Shown: piece by piece, positions 15,894 to 25,176 of the stretch
Layout: each line of letters starts with the position of its first letter
How positions within the stretch are numbered: the stretch's first letter is position 1
Assembly (NCBI GenBank): GCA_030642565.1
Contig: DAOWNM010000002.1
Span: 1-27,428 of the forward strand
DNA: 27,428 nucleotides
Source of the DNA: Bacteroidota bacterium
GTDB lineage: Bacteria > Bacteroidota > Bacteroidia > Bacteroidales > GCA-2748055
Direction: 5' to 3'
Notes under the pieces: model-generated
Database searches by the model: none
The model's input: the letters and a program-made list of their open reading frames with translations, nothing else
What the model was told of the DNA's origin: nothing
Position numbers and translations under genes: made by a program

Positions 15894-18565
15894 GGTTGTT
15901 CATCAATAACGAATTCAACAGCGGGTTTATTCTGATCGGTCTCTTTTTTCACCCTTTTTTTGCGCCAGCGCCCTTTCTCTCTCTTCTTATCTACCCTGGC
16001 ACTGTCAGGCTCTTCTGAAAACTCAAATGTAAAGGATTCATCACGCTTTTTCTGTGGATCTTCTGCTTCAGCGACCGTTTCATCATGTTTAAAAAGTCCA
16101 AGCTCTTCGTTCAGGATTAACTTTAGTTCAATTTTTTCCTGGTTCAGATCATTACGAATCTTCTCAGCCGTTTTTTCCCGGTCCATCGTTACCTGAGCTC
16201 CTGAACCGTCGTTGATAATCTTCAAAAAAAGAATCCTTGTATCGGAATCATCATTAGCAATATTGAATTCACTGCTTCTTACACCCCGGGCTTTGCTATA
16301 AAGTAACTCAGATAATTTGAGCCTGAGACGGTAGTCGTAATGGTTATTGAATCCATGGATCCCGGAGGCCGACATGTTCAGTGCATTGGTGTAGATATCC
16401 ATTGAAGGGATGATGACCTGGCCCTCCTTGATCAGGATGTTGTTTTCCAACGTCTCAAACTGGATGTTCCGGAGCTCCTCCACCTCGATAAACCTGGAGA
16501 GCGCCAAAATAGGGGAGAAGCTGTTTAGCTCACCATCTCTTATGATTACACTGTTCTCACTGAGAATGGACTCCTTCCTGATGGAGAAAGTGGAATCAAA
16601 ACTAGAGGAAAACATACAGTTACCGGAAATAGCTCCTTTCAGGTGTTCATCAGTAAGTTGGTTCTGCCCGAAGTTATTAAATGAATAGAAGAGTTTTTTG
16701 ATGTCCAGGTTGTAGAGTGTTGAATTGACATTGATAAAGATATCTCCCGCCTGATCCTGCGCCATTCCATAGTCTCCTGTAAGGGTCCCATCCACAGTCT
16801 GCATGGTCAGGGAGTCGACCATCAATACGGGCGAATCGTAAGTGGCTACTCCTCTTACATTGCTGGCTTCGAAACGCTGCATCAAAAACTCATTGATCAC
16901 GAAGTCCAGTTTCAGATTGAGCCTGTCAGGAAATAAAATGGATCTATTTCCCTCTTTGTTGGTTCCGGAAAAATTATCAATGATCTCCTGAAGGTCAAAC
17001 CGGTTGGTACTCAGGGTTGCGGATGCCACCAGGGGCTCATCCTTTTTCAGCAGGAAAGAGAGCAGGTTCAGACCCGAACCCGAAAGAGTAAAATCACTTT
17101 TTCCAAATGATCCGGAAAGAGAGGGTTCCCAGAAATCGTTCTCAATATGGATCGTGCCATTCAGATTTGTGAAGGGAATATCATTCTTGTGAATCCGAAT
17201 CATCACCTCCTCCATGGATAATCCCCCGGCAAAATCAAAGGTCAGAAATTTTTGACCTTTTGGTTTAAGCCTGTCATATGAACCCGATACTGTAACATCG
17301 CTAAAAATTGTCCCCTCTGATTTATACAGAGGAATTTGGTTATACCATCCAAGCCACTGCTCCGGATGAATATCTCCTTTGAGTCTAAAGGAAAAAACAG
17401 GGTCGTAAAAGTTATGGATCCGACCATTTATGGAGAGGTGGTCGGTGCCAATAACGGCATTGAATGATTCAATGCTCAAAGAGGTGGTCACCGGGTTAAA
17501 TGCCCCCCCATTTGAATAGGTGCCGTTCAGGTTCAGGTTTCTGACAGAAAAGGGTAGAATGTCCCACGATAAATTTGCATTTGAAGTTTGAAAGTTGGCT
17601 TCAATCTTTGGTGTTAGGGTTGAACTGACCATTCCCGTGATTCTGGAATAAAGTTGAAGAATACCGTTCCCTTTGATCCCCTGGAGAGAATTGCTCATCT
17701 CACTGGGCAGCAGGTCGAGAACTTCATGTATCTCAAGATCCCTTGCAGCAGCAAACAGATCCATCTCAACACCCTTTTCATGGTAAACAATGAAATGACC
17801 ATCCATATCAGCTACTATTCGGTCCAGTTGAAGTTGTCCCGATTTGATGATATAGAGGGAGTCATGGACATCCAGGTGCAGTTCTGCTTCAATCTCTCTG
17901 TTTGAGGCATAGAGAATCTCTTTATTTGATATCTCACCGAGCCACCCTGTAAGCGTACCCTTGAGTTGTGTATTGCGTTTGGAGAACCTTCCGTTGAGAT
18001 CGATACGTTTTAGTGTTCCGGTGGAGACAAGCTGTTTGGCCTGGTTGTTAAGTATCAATGAAAAATCGCTGATTCTCAAGTTTGACAGGTTCACTGGTGA
18101 GGTCTCTCTCTGTTTCCCATTACCCCCTGAAAAAATCTTGTAATTCACCTCTCCCTCAAGGTCTGTATAAAGGTGCAGGATTCCCTCCTTAATCTCCAAC
18201 TGCCGGATATTATATTTTTTACGGATCAGTCCAAGAAGATTGAAACTGATATTGACATTTTTAGCACAAAGAAGTGTGTCCGCACCGGGACCATTAAAAT
18301 TCCGGGTTTTGAAATTGTGACTGGACCAGATGGTCACATTTTTCAAGTGGATAGAGGTATTGGGAAACTTCGGAAACACCTTTACTGTGATCTCTTCCAC
18401 ATCCACTTTACTGTCGAGTTGGTGGTTGATCTGCTCCATCACATAGGCCTTTAGATCATCCCCATAAAATTTGACCACTACAACACTGGCAATGGTCAGC
18501 AGCAGCATGATGATCAACACAAAGGCCGACAGGTATTCAATGATGATCCTTACCCTCTGTTTCAT
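15890..18565 (-). CDS. Large AsmA-like membrane protein
   Basis: An 891-residue protein with one N-terminal membrane helix (about 9-32) and a very long periplasmic part. The start (helix, then YGDDLKAYVMEQINHQL, then VFPKFPNTSIHLKNVTI) is the AsmA N-terminal pattern, and residues about 560-790 fit the AsmA-like C-terminal region with repeated short beta motifs. AsmA-family proteins are thought to form long grooves that move lipids between inner and outer membranes. The last 60 or so residues are highly charged (KKREKGRWRKKRVKKE) and probably unstructured. It starts 2 bases after pepE ends and overlaps the kinase start by 4 bases, so the three genes are made together. Confidence 0.88.
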   Translation of the reverse strand: MKQRVRIIIEYLSAFVLIIMLLLTIASVVVVKFYGDDLKAYVMEQINHQLDSKVDVEEITVKVFPKFPNTSIHLKNVTIWSSHNFKTRNFNGPGADTLLCAKNVNISFNLLGLIRKKYNIRQLEIKEGILHLYTDLEGEVNYKIFSGGNGKQRETSPVNLSNLRISDFSLILNNQAKQLVSTGTLKRIDLNGRFSKRNTQLKGTLTGWLGEISNKEILYASNREIEAELHLDVHDSLYIIKSGQLQLDRIVADMDGHFIVYHEKGVEMDLFAAARDLEIHEVLDLLPSEMSNSLQGIKGNGILQLYSRITGMVSSTLTPKIEANFQTSNANLSWDILPFSVRNLNLNGTYSNGGAFNPVTTSLSIESFNAVIGTDHLSINGRIHNFYDPVFSFRLKGDIHPEQWLGWYNQIPLYKSEGTIFSDVTVSGSYDRLKPKGQKFLTFDFAGGLSMEEVMIRIHKNDIPFTNLNGTIHIENDFWEPSLSGSFGKSDFTLSGSGLNLLSFLLKKDEPLVASATLSTNRFDLQEIIDNFSGTNKEGNRSILFPDRLNLKLDFVINEFLMQRFEASNVRGVATYDSPVLMVDSLTMQTVDGTLTGDYGMAQDQAGDIFINVNSTLYNLDIKKLFYSFNNFGQNQLTDEHLKGAISGNCMFSSSFDSTFSIRKESILSENSVIIRDGELNSFSPILALSRFIEVEELRNIQFETLENNILIKEGQVIIPSMDIYTNALNMSASGIHGFNNHYDYRLRLKLSELLYSKARGVRSSEFNIANDDSDTRILFLKIINDGSGAQVTMDREKTAEKIRNDLNQEKIELKLILNEELGLFKHDETVAEAEDPQKKRDESFTFEFSEEPDSARVDKKREKGRWRKKRVKKETDQNKPAVEFVIDEQP

Positions 18566-18567
18566 CT

Positions 18568-19275
18568 CTATTTCAAAAATTCACTAAAATCATATGTATG
18601 ATCAAGTTCAACTGGAGTTTCGTTGAATCTGAATAGCCTTACCGGCCTGTTTCCAGTCAATCTCATCTGCTTCTCCTCCACTGTGAACATACATCCCTCT
18701 CTGAGTCCAAGGACCGTATCTCCGGGGTTGGCAGCCAGGTATTCCATGATGCGGTCTTCCCTGGTTTCGCCGGCATGTCCCGGGGGATTCAGATCGGTGT
18801 AGTGTGGATTGATCTGAAAAGGAACAAGGTCAAATGCGTTGAAGCTCTCGGGCTCCAGGATCGGCATATCATTGGTAGTCCTGATGGATGGACAGGTGAC
18901 ATTACTGCCTGCACTCCATCCCACATATGGTGTTCCCCCCAGCACCTTCTTTTGTACAGGCCCGATCAAACCAAATTCCTGTATCATCTTAATCAACTGA
19001 AATGTATTTCCACCGCCCACCACAATGGCTTCCGCTCTGTTTACTTCCGCTACCGGGTCGGCAGCATGATGAATGGAGGTAACATCGTGTCCTATCTCGG
19101 CAAAACGTTCCTTTACACGCGCTTCATAATCGTCAAAACTGATGGTCACACCTGCATAAGGGAGGAAGAGACAATTGAGGCGTTCTTTGCCCAGGAAATC
19201 CCGGATGTTATGTTTTGGATAATCGAGGTATTCTTCACCTGCATTGGTTGAATTGCTGATCAATAGCAGTCTCAT
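18568..19275 (-). CDS. pepE: Dipeptidase E (alpha-aspartyl dipeptidase)
   Basis: A 235-residue cytoplasmic serine peptidase of family S51, which removes N-terminal aspartate from dipeptides. The nucleophile Ser121 lies in GWSAGSN, His158 in NPHYTD, and the N-terminal LLLISNSTNAGEEYLDY and VVGGGNTFQL are typical. Length equals the Salmonella enzyme to within a few residues. It is first in a unit with the AsmA-like protein and kinase; a metabolic link among these is not evident. A candidate promoter lies about 25 bases upstream. Confidence 0.94.
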   Translation of the reverse strand: MRLLLISNSTNAGEEYLDYPKHNIRDFLGKERLNCLFLPYAGVTISFDDYEARVKERFAEIGHDVTSIHHAADPVAEVNRAEAIVVGGGNTFQLIKMIQEFGLIGPVQKKVLGGTPYVGWSAGSNVTCPSIRTTNDMPILEPESFNAFDLVPFQINPHYTDLNPPGHAGETREDRIMEYLAANPGDTVLGLREGCMFTVEEKQMRLTGNRPVRLFRFNETPVELDHTYDFSEFLK

Positions 19276-19298
19276 GGGTTGGATAATTAGTTATGTAG

Positions 19299-19328
19299 CA
19301 AAGTTAATATTTTAGAAGAGCCCACAAC
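19299..19328 (-). promoter_or_regulatory. Candidate promoter of pepE unit
   Basis: Read on the minus strand, GTTG (19325-19328) is followed after 18 bases by TAACTTTG (19299-19306), which fits the Bacteroidota -7 consensus TAnnTTTG exactly. The -33 box matches three of four bases and the spacing is slightly short. Transcription would start about 17 bases before the ATG. Confidence 0.5.
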
Positions 19329-19332
19329 CCAT

Positions 19333-19380
19333 AAAAAAAAGAGCCGGCCGGTACGGGATATACCCGAGTCCGGCCGGCTC
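19333..19380 (-). terminator. Strong rho-independent terminator of the outer-membrane gene
   Basis: An 11-bp GC-rich stem (GAGCCGGCCGG at 19341-19351 with its exact complement at 19370-19380) is extended inward by CGGG/CCCG around a TATAT loop. On the minus strand it is followed by eight Ts, so it serves the gene ending at 19401. Confidence 0.92.
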
Positions 19381-19400
19381 AACGGTAGTGGGTAAAATCT

Positions 19401-20462
19401 TTAAAAGGTGAATGCAAGTCCGATATTGAATGGATAGAGTTCGGGTCCGAGACCTGATTTGAAGAGTGGGGTCATATAATAGGTGGCATAGAACCCAAGA
19501 GCTCTGTACCCCACTCTTGCAGTGACACCCCAGCGCAATGGTGACAGGTTATAATCACCCTTGGCTTTCTCTTTGGATTTTTCTCCGCTGACTGTATATT
19601 TCATTTTTGTATTTGACCATAGCTTCAGTCCACCAATGACCCCTGCTGAAATGTATATGCTTTTCCTTGGAGCTGGAATTTGAAATTCCAGTAAAAGGGG
19701 GGCGGTTAGATAGGTAATGTTCATTTTCGATTTGGTGATATTTCCTGCGTAAGAAGGTATATATTCACCGATTACACCGGTATCAGGATCTTTCCGGATA
19801 CTGTTCTGACCATCAAAATTGTAGTTGATGAATTCAAATCCAAGGCCAGAGACTATGCCTGCTTTGTCAGTGCCCAGACCAAATCCATAATCGATAATAT
19901 TGATATTCCAGTTCCATGATTTACCGGTGTTCAGGTCCATATACCTCTCCTCTTGCGGCAGTGTCATGGAAAAATCCGGAGTGACATAGTTGTTCAGCCC
20001 CACTTCCAGTCCGGCAAAGTGTGGCCTGAATTTTTTCTTCTTTTTATGATATGACTTATGGGGAGGATCGTCCATCTCCATCACTTTGATCTCTGTCCCC
20101 TTCTCTCCTTCCACTATGCTGATACCACGCGAACCCAGGACCACCCTGACTGTATCACCATTCTCTTCAATAATAAGTACTTCGTTTTCTCCAAGTGTGA
20201 CCCTGGTTTTTTCCGGAGTCTCTATTACTTCTATTTTTCCTATAATATTAATGGTGTCTCCTTCGGCAGGAGCCTCAGGGGCCTCCTCCACAACTGGGGC
20301 CTCCTCCACAACTGGGGCCTCCTCCACAATTGGGGCCTCCTCCACAATTGGGGCCTCCTCCACCTCGGGAGCTTCTACAACTTCGGGTATGGTATCCCCC
20401 TGCTGTGCAGTGAGAGGGAGCATCATGAGAAATGCGATCCATAGTAAAATTATCTGCTTCAT
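19401..20462 (-). CDS. Outer-membrane beta-barrel protein with N-terminal VEEAP repeats
   Basis: A 353-residue exported protein. A signal peptide (MKQIILLWIAFLMMLPLTAQQ) precedes an acidic, Pro-rich stretch (about 26-65) built from repeated EEAPVV/EEAPIV units, encoded by 18-bp tandem repeats. Next is a small region rich in beta strands (about 70-130), a Lys-rich turn (KKKKKFRPHF), then a barrel of about 12-14 kDa-scale strands ending in NIGLAFTF, with the terminal Phe typical of outer-membrane barrels. It resembles PorT-like barrel domains. The acidic stretch would lie in the periplasm. Its promoter matches that of the ECF sigma operon, so it is probably a target of that sigma factor rather than simply part of the phosphatase operon 65 bases upstream. 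Confidence 0.8.
   Translation of the reverse strand: MKQIILLWIAFLMMLPLTAQQGDTIPEVVEAPEVEEAPIVEEAPIVEEAPVVEEAPVVEEAPEAPAEGDTINIIGKIEVIETPEKTRVTLGENEVLIIEENGDTVRVVLGSRGISIVEGEKGTEIKVMEMDDPPHKSYHKKKKKFRPHFAGLEVGLNNYVTPDFSMTLPQEERYMDLNTGKSWNWNINIIDYGFGLGTDKAGIVSGLGFEFINYNFDGQNSIRKDPDTGVIGEYIPSYAGNITKSKMNITYLTAPLLLEFQIPAPRKSIYISAGVIGGLKLWSNTKMKYTVSGEKSKEKAKGDYNLSPLRWGVTARVGYRALGFYATYYMTPLFKSGLGPELYPFNIGLAFTF
20278..20367. repeat. 18-bp tandem repeat, about five copies
   Basis: The unit GGGGCCTCCTCCACAACT (or with AATT) is repeated without interruption from 20278, with the fifth copy diverging at its end. It encodes six-residue EEAPVV/EEAPIV units on the minus strand. Because the unit is a multiple of three, copy-number change would alter length but not frame. 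Confidence 0.9.
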
Positions 20463-20491
20463 CTTATCTGGTTTTGTTGATTTGGTGGTAA

Positions 20492-20518
20492 GACGAAACT
20501 ACCCGGCGGAAAGTTACA
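20492..20518 (-). promoter_or_regulatory. ECF-type promoter of the outer-membrane gene
   Basis: On the minus strand TGTAAC (20513-20518) and CGTC (20492-20495) are 17 bases apart. The core-flanking bases also match the sigma gene promoter at 5281-5306: both read TGTAACTTTCCG at the -35 side and TTCGTCTTA at the -10 side. The -10 box ends 29 bases before the ATG, close to the 26 bases seen at the sigma gene. Confidence 0.7.
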
Positions 20519-20527
20519 GGGGCAGGT

Positions 20528-23500
20528 TCAGAATTTCAGACCAATAACTACCACATCGTCAATCTGATCCAGATCCCCCCTCCACTGTTCAAATTCTCTG
20601 TCCAGCTGGAGTCCCTGTTTATGCATCTCTTTTTCGGAGATAGAGACTAGTAAATTTTTGAATGGAAGGTATTTGAACTTTTTGCCATGGGGTCCGCCGA
20701 ACTGGTCCGCGTACCCATCCGAAAAGAGATATACATTATCGCCTGGTTTCAGTTGGATTTCGTGTCCGGTGAAGGGTTGCATTATTAAATGAATACTTAC
20801 CGGCATTTTATCTGTCTTGTATTCGGTCAGTTCTCTGTTCCTTACAAGGTACAGGGGGTTGTTGGCTCCTGCAAAAAACATCCGGCTATTTTGCCTGTCA
20901 ATTTTGCATACTACCATATCCATTCCATCTTTGGCTGCACCGGGATCGCCCTTCTGATGCAGTGTTTCAATAATCTGGCTACGCAACTCATTGAGCAGGC
21001 TATCGGGGTCAATGTCAGGATGCTTATTGACGATCTCGTTCATCAGGGCCATGCCTAGCATACTCATAAAGGCACCGGGAACTCCATGACCGGTACAGTC
21101 GGCTGCAGCAATATAGTAATGGTTCTCGTGTCCACTGAACCAATAATAGTCACCACTGACGATATCACGCGGCTTAAACAGGATAAAATGTTCGGGGAGT
21201 TCCGCTTTCAGGATATATGTGGAGGGAAGCAGTGAATTCTGTATGGTCTGTGCATATTGAATACTGTCCATGATCGATTTCTGTTGCTGCCCGATCTGAT
21301 CACGCTGAAACCTGGCGAAATCACGCTGGGCCTCAATTTCAGTGTTGGCCACTTCCAACTCATGGGTTCGCTCCCTCACCTGCTGTTCCAGCCTGTCCTT
21401 CTGGGCTTTGATGGTCCTGATCCTGATAATATAGGCCAGGTAGATCGCTGATATTAAGAGAAGGATAATCAGGATACGGAACACCCATGTATTATACCAT
21501 GCTTTGTGAATGGTAAAATCAAAATTTTCGGTATAGCCCCAAATGTTGTTTTTGCCTTTTGCTTTATAAATGAATTCATATTTACCGGGAGGAAGGTTGT
21601 TGTAATAGGCCTTGTATTCATTGCCCCTGTGGTAGGAGGAGTATTTATTCCCAGTTCCCCTCAGGTAATACTCATATTCCACGGAAGTTTCATCTGAAAA
21701 GGAGAGCGCGCTTATTTCAAATATGAAATTGTTTTCATTGTGCGAAAAAGCCCTTCCCTTTTCAGGTTGTATGCGATCCCCGTTGAGAAATATCTTTTCG
21801 ATATAACAGACCGGAGCGAAGCTCTGAGTCGATTTGGCCCGGATATTAAAATTGGAGATTCCATGGTAGGTTCCTATCCAGAGCAGATCATTCATGTCCA
21901 TATAGAGTCCGCTGGGAGTAATTTCGTCACCACTCAATCCATCTTTGGTATTGATCGTAAACTCAAACTCCTGGGTGTCGGTATTGAAGTAGCTAAATCC
22001 TTTATTGGTCCCCAGCCAGAGGTAATTTCTGTTTTTAGCCGGCAGAATCGATTTGATCATCATCTCGCGGTCGAAGGTAGTAATCTCCATCTGTTCGAAA
22101 CGACTATCTTTTACAAGACCTATACCACAATCGGTACCAACCCAGAGGTTATTTCCTTCCACATGGAGCGACCATATACTGCATTCGGTCTTATGCAGCA
22201 GTTCAAATTGCTCCCCGTTAAAGGCCACAAAACCCGAGTTGTTTCCTCCAACCACCTTTCCGTTCAACTCAATCAGCTGGAAAACATTGGCGGTAAACTT
22301 ATTCTTCATCTCCCGCGGTATAGAATAGAAGTCGGAGAAGTAGTAGATGATTCCATTGATGCCGGTGAGCAGGAATATTTCACCTTTGGATGTCACAAAA
22401 ATGTTATCCACGCTGTGCGCGATCTGTGTGAAGGGCTTATGTCTGACGATCTCCAGGGTTCTGCTACTTATTTCAAACAACCCTTTATTATTGACCAGTA
22501 AAATGTTCTGATTGGGCAGGAGGGTTCCTGTAAATTTGGTATTCTCAGATCCGATTTTGGGTGTAAAATTTACCAGTTGAGTATCTTGGAAGTAAAAGGC
22601 TCCATTGTCTGATGTGATCCACAACCGCTGCCGGTTATCCTGAAAAACAGAGTAGATGTAACTATTGATAGTGCCGGGGTAAAAATTCCGTAATCCCTTG
22701 CGGTTGGTGAGACGCTGCAGTCCACCCGAAAAGCCGATCCAGATATTATCTTCATGGTCAATCAGGAAGGAGAGGATCTTATTATTCTTAATTCCGATCT
22801 CCTGCTCGTAAATAATCGGTTCCTGGTCGGTTGAGATAACCTGCATAATCTTTGAATCGGTCACCAGCCATATGGAGCCAAATCTGTTGGTAGTGATATC
22901 TGAAATGATATTGACAGGGAAATGAAGCCTGTCGTTCAGGTTATGAAAAGTGGTATTTCGACGATCCTCAATCAGGTCGGAAAGATGCGTAATAGTGAGT
23001 CCATCCCTGGTGCATATCCAGATACTATCGTTGACATCAATATAGAGAGAATAACAATCAGTGTCACTTAACTGGGTAACTTGCTCCCTGGTTGGGTCAA
23101 ACATAAAGACACCCTTGATGGTGGCCAGCAGGAGATTTTTGGTTCCCGAATCCTCGGTGATGCTGTAAATGACCCCGGGTAGTGTGGTATGCTCGGCATT
23201 GATATACCTGGTTCTTCCATCGGGACTCTCCATGTAGATTCCATCATCGCCCATAAACCACCGGTTGTCTTTGGAGTCGATAAACACGTTGTGAAAAGAG
23301 ATACCCTCCCACAGGATATCCGTAATAGAATTGCCAGAGAATTTTGCAATGCCGCTGGTGGTCGCAAAATACATGGTTCCACTGCTGTCCTGCTCAATGT
23401 CGCGAACGGAGTTTCCGGGCAGACCCTGTTCATGGTTAAATACCATCATCTCCCTTCCATTGTACCTTACAGCTCCCGAATTTGTTCCAAACCACATGTA

Positions 23501-25171
23501 TCCTTTTCGGTCCTGAAAGATGGAGAATATATCTTCCTGGGGCAGTCCGTCGTTTGCGCCGTAATTGACATAGGGCAACTGGCCGGTCTGAAAACTCTCA
23601 AAATAGCTGTTTATAAATGCTTCCGGTGCCTGTAGCGTATTTCCCCTGAGCGCCTTTACAAGGACTCTGATCAACCCCTGTTGCTGCGATCTTTTGATAA
23701 ATTTTTCAACCTCTTTCTGAAGTTCCGGCTGGTCCTTTCGCAGTGCCCAGCTGACATTCACACTACCCAGTTCCAGTTTTGCCTCCAGGTCGGGGTAAGC
23801 CGACAACTCGCTGAATGCATTATAGAGAATGGTATAATCGGCTTTTCCCGACAGTACCTCCGGGATAAAATTATTTACATTTTCATAATAGTAATTGGAG
23901 ATACCGTTTTTCTTCAGGATATCTTCATAGACTGTTTCAATGCCGGTCACCCCCCGAATTTTTTTCAAATCGTTAAGGGTCTCTATTTCTGACTCTTTCC
24001 TGGCTATTACCGTATAAGCCGAAGGGTAGACAGGGATCATATTTACCTTATTGGATCTCCAGTCGAGCGGAGCAATGGTCTCACAGGCCAGGTCAAAATA
24101 GTTGAACCATTCTGGAGTGTAGGAGGAGTCCCGGATAATGATCCCCTCTTCGTTTTCCCAGTACTTTGCGAAATTTGGGGTTACCACAAACTCAAGAGAG
24201 ACACCCAGGTAGTCGGCAAACTCTTCTGCCAGGGCATGCATAAATTGCTTTTGTCCGTTTTCGTGGTATACAAAATCGCGGTTCCTGAGTGCCACCACCA
24301 GTTTGCGTGAGGCCAGGATCTCATCCAGGTCCCGGTGGTACCGGTCCAGTTTCAGGTTTTTATTGAGCCGGTCCAGATAGGAGTTGTAGGTAATCCCAAA
24401 ACGACTGTAGAAAAGTCTGTCCAGGACGCCGTTGCTGGCAATGGTCTCAAAAAAATTCTTAACCTCCCGGATCAGCGGGTTGTTTTTTTCAACGGCCCAT
24501 GCGGTCCGGCTAATATCGCTGATGGGAAATGCAATTTTATACTTTTGTCCGCTGATTGCATTGAAATTCAGGGCTTCATCAGCATCCAGAATAATTCCAT
24601 AAACACTGCCCTCTTCCAGCAGTTGTTTGGTCTCTGCACTGGATCCGGTCCTGACCAGCTCAATCTGCTCCCCGAGGGTACCATTGATCTCCTTGAGATG
24701 CTGTTCAAATGTAGTGTTGCCCATAAAAGCAATCCGTCTGTTGGAGAGTTCTTCGAACCCCTTTGGAGTCTCCTCGTGTTTATTGATCATTAACAGCTCG
24801 GCCGACTGCATCGTTTCAGCAAAACCAAACAGCTTTTTTCGCCATTCAATAATCGTAAATGTGGAACAGATGATATCGGCTTTTTTCAGTGCGTCGGGTG
24901 TGTAGAGGAGCTCAGGATTGGTTTTAAGGTCCGCAGGGATGGTCCCGTTTTTCATAAAGGCTTCATCCCAGTCGATCACTGATTCGATCAGTTCTACATT
25001 GAGATAACGGGCAAACTCCAGAGCAAGGTCGTGATTGATGCTTTTCAGGTCATCGGAGGTAAAAGCCACAAAGATTTTCCCACTTCGTTTGATCTCATCC
25101 AGACCCCTGCCAATTAGTGTGGCCGGTAACAGGAACACAAAGAGAAAGAGAAAATATCTTTTCAGAAACAT
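20528..25171 (-). CDS. Sensor phosphatase: two solute-binding domains, two propellers, Y_Y_Y, PP2C
   Basis: A 1547-residue single-pass membrane protein. A signal peptide (1-22) is followed by two type-3 solute-binding (Venus flytrap) domains, about 24-265 and 285-510. Then come 14 two-component-type propeller repeats (about 540-1130), enough for two seven-bladed propellers, with motifs such as YMWFGTNSG; a Y_Y_Y domain (about 1145-1215); one membrane helix (about 1227-1248); a coiled coil; and a SpoIIE/PP2C phosphatase. The metal-binding Asps are present in SGDYYW (near 1340), ADCTGHGVPGAFMS (near 1360), LFSDGYADQFGG and the final DDVVVIG, so it should be active. It starts 5 bases after the SRPBCC gene. 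The likely role is ligand sensing in the periplasm coupled to Ser/Thr dephosphorylation in the cytoplasm; its substrate is unknown. Confidence 0.9.
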   Translation of the reverse strand: MFLKRYFLFLFVFLLPATLIGRGLDEIKRSGKIFVAFTSDDLKSINHDLALEFARYLNVELIESVIDWDEAFMKNGTIPADLKTNPELLYTPDALKKADIICSTFTIIEWRKKLFGFAETMQSAELLMINKHEETPKGFEELSNRRIAFMGNTTFEQHLKEINGTLGEQIELVRTGSSAETKQLLEEGSVYGIILDADEALNFNAISGQKYKIAFPISDISRTAWAVEKNNPLIREVKNFFETIASNGVLDRLFYSRFGITYNSYLDRLNKNLKLDRYHRDLDEILASRKLVVALRNRDFVYHENGQKQFMHALAEEFADYLGVSLEFVVTPNFAKYWENEEGIIIRDSSYTPEWFNYFDLACETIAPLDWRSNKVNMIPVYPSAYTVIARKESEIETLNDLKKIRGVTGIETVYEDILKKNGISNYYYENVNNFIPEVLSGKADYTILYNAFSELSAYPDLEAKLELGSVNVSWALRKDQPELQKEVEKFIKRSQQQGLIRVLVKALRGNTLQAPEAFINSYFESFQTGQLPYVNYGANDGLPQEDIFSIFQDRKGYMWFGTNSGAVRYNGREMMVFNHEQGLPGNSVRDIEQDSSGTMYFATTSGIAKFSGNSITDILWEGISFHNVFIDSKDNRWFMGDDGIYMESPDGRTRYINAEHTTLPGVIYSITEDSGTKNLLLATIKGVFMFDPTREQVTQLSDTDCYSLYIDVNDSIWICTRDGLTITHLSDLIEDRRNTTFHNLNDRLHFPVNIISDITTNRFGSIWLVTDSKIMQVISTDQEPIIYEQEIGIKNNKILSFLIDHEDNIWIGFSGGLQRLTNRKGLRNFYPGTINSYIYSVFQDNRQRLWITSDNGAFYFQDTQLVNFTPKIGSENTKFTGTLLPNQNILLVNNKGLFEISSRTLEIVRHKPFTQIAHSVDNIFVTSKGEIFLLTGINGIIYYFSDFYSIPREMKNKFTANVFQLIELNGKVVGGNNSGFVAFNGEQFELLHKTECSIWSLHVEGNNLWVGTDCGIGLVKDSRFEQMEITTFDREMMIKSILPAKNRNYLWLGTNKGFSYFNTDTQEFEFTINTKDGLSGDEITPSGLYMDMNDLLWIGTYHGISNFNIRAKSTQSFAPVCYIEKIFLNGDRIQPEKGRAFSHNENNFIFEISALSFSDETSVEYEYYLRGTGNKYSSYHRGNEYKAYYNNLPPGKYEFIYKAKGKNNIWGYTENFDFTIHKAWYNTWVFRILIILLLISAIYLAYIIRIRTIKAQKDRLEQQVRERTHELEVANTEIEAQRDFARFQRDQIGQQQKSIMDSIQYAQTIQNSLLPSTYILKAELPEHFILFKPRDIVSGDYYWFSGHENHYYIAAADCTGHGVPGAFMSMLGMALMNEIVNKHPDIDPDSLLNELRSQIIETLHQKGDPGAAKDGMDMVVCKIDRQNSRMFFAGANNPLYLVRNRELTEYKTDKMPVSIHLIMQPFTGHEIQLKPGDNVYLFSDGYADQFGGPHGKKFKYLPFKNLLVSISEKEMHKQGLQLDREFEQWRGDLDQIDDVVVIGLKF

Positions 25172-25176
25172 AGCGA

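Noticed and set aside
20278..20367. CRISPR-like array
   Set aside because: Uninterrupted 18-bp tandem units with no spacers, within a coding frame. No CRISPR or cas gene was seen.
21740..22501. A 253-codon plus-strand frame inside the sensor phosphatase gene
   Set aside because: It is antisense to propeller repeats whose motifs are clear, so it is a shadow frame.
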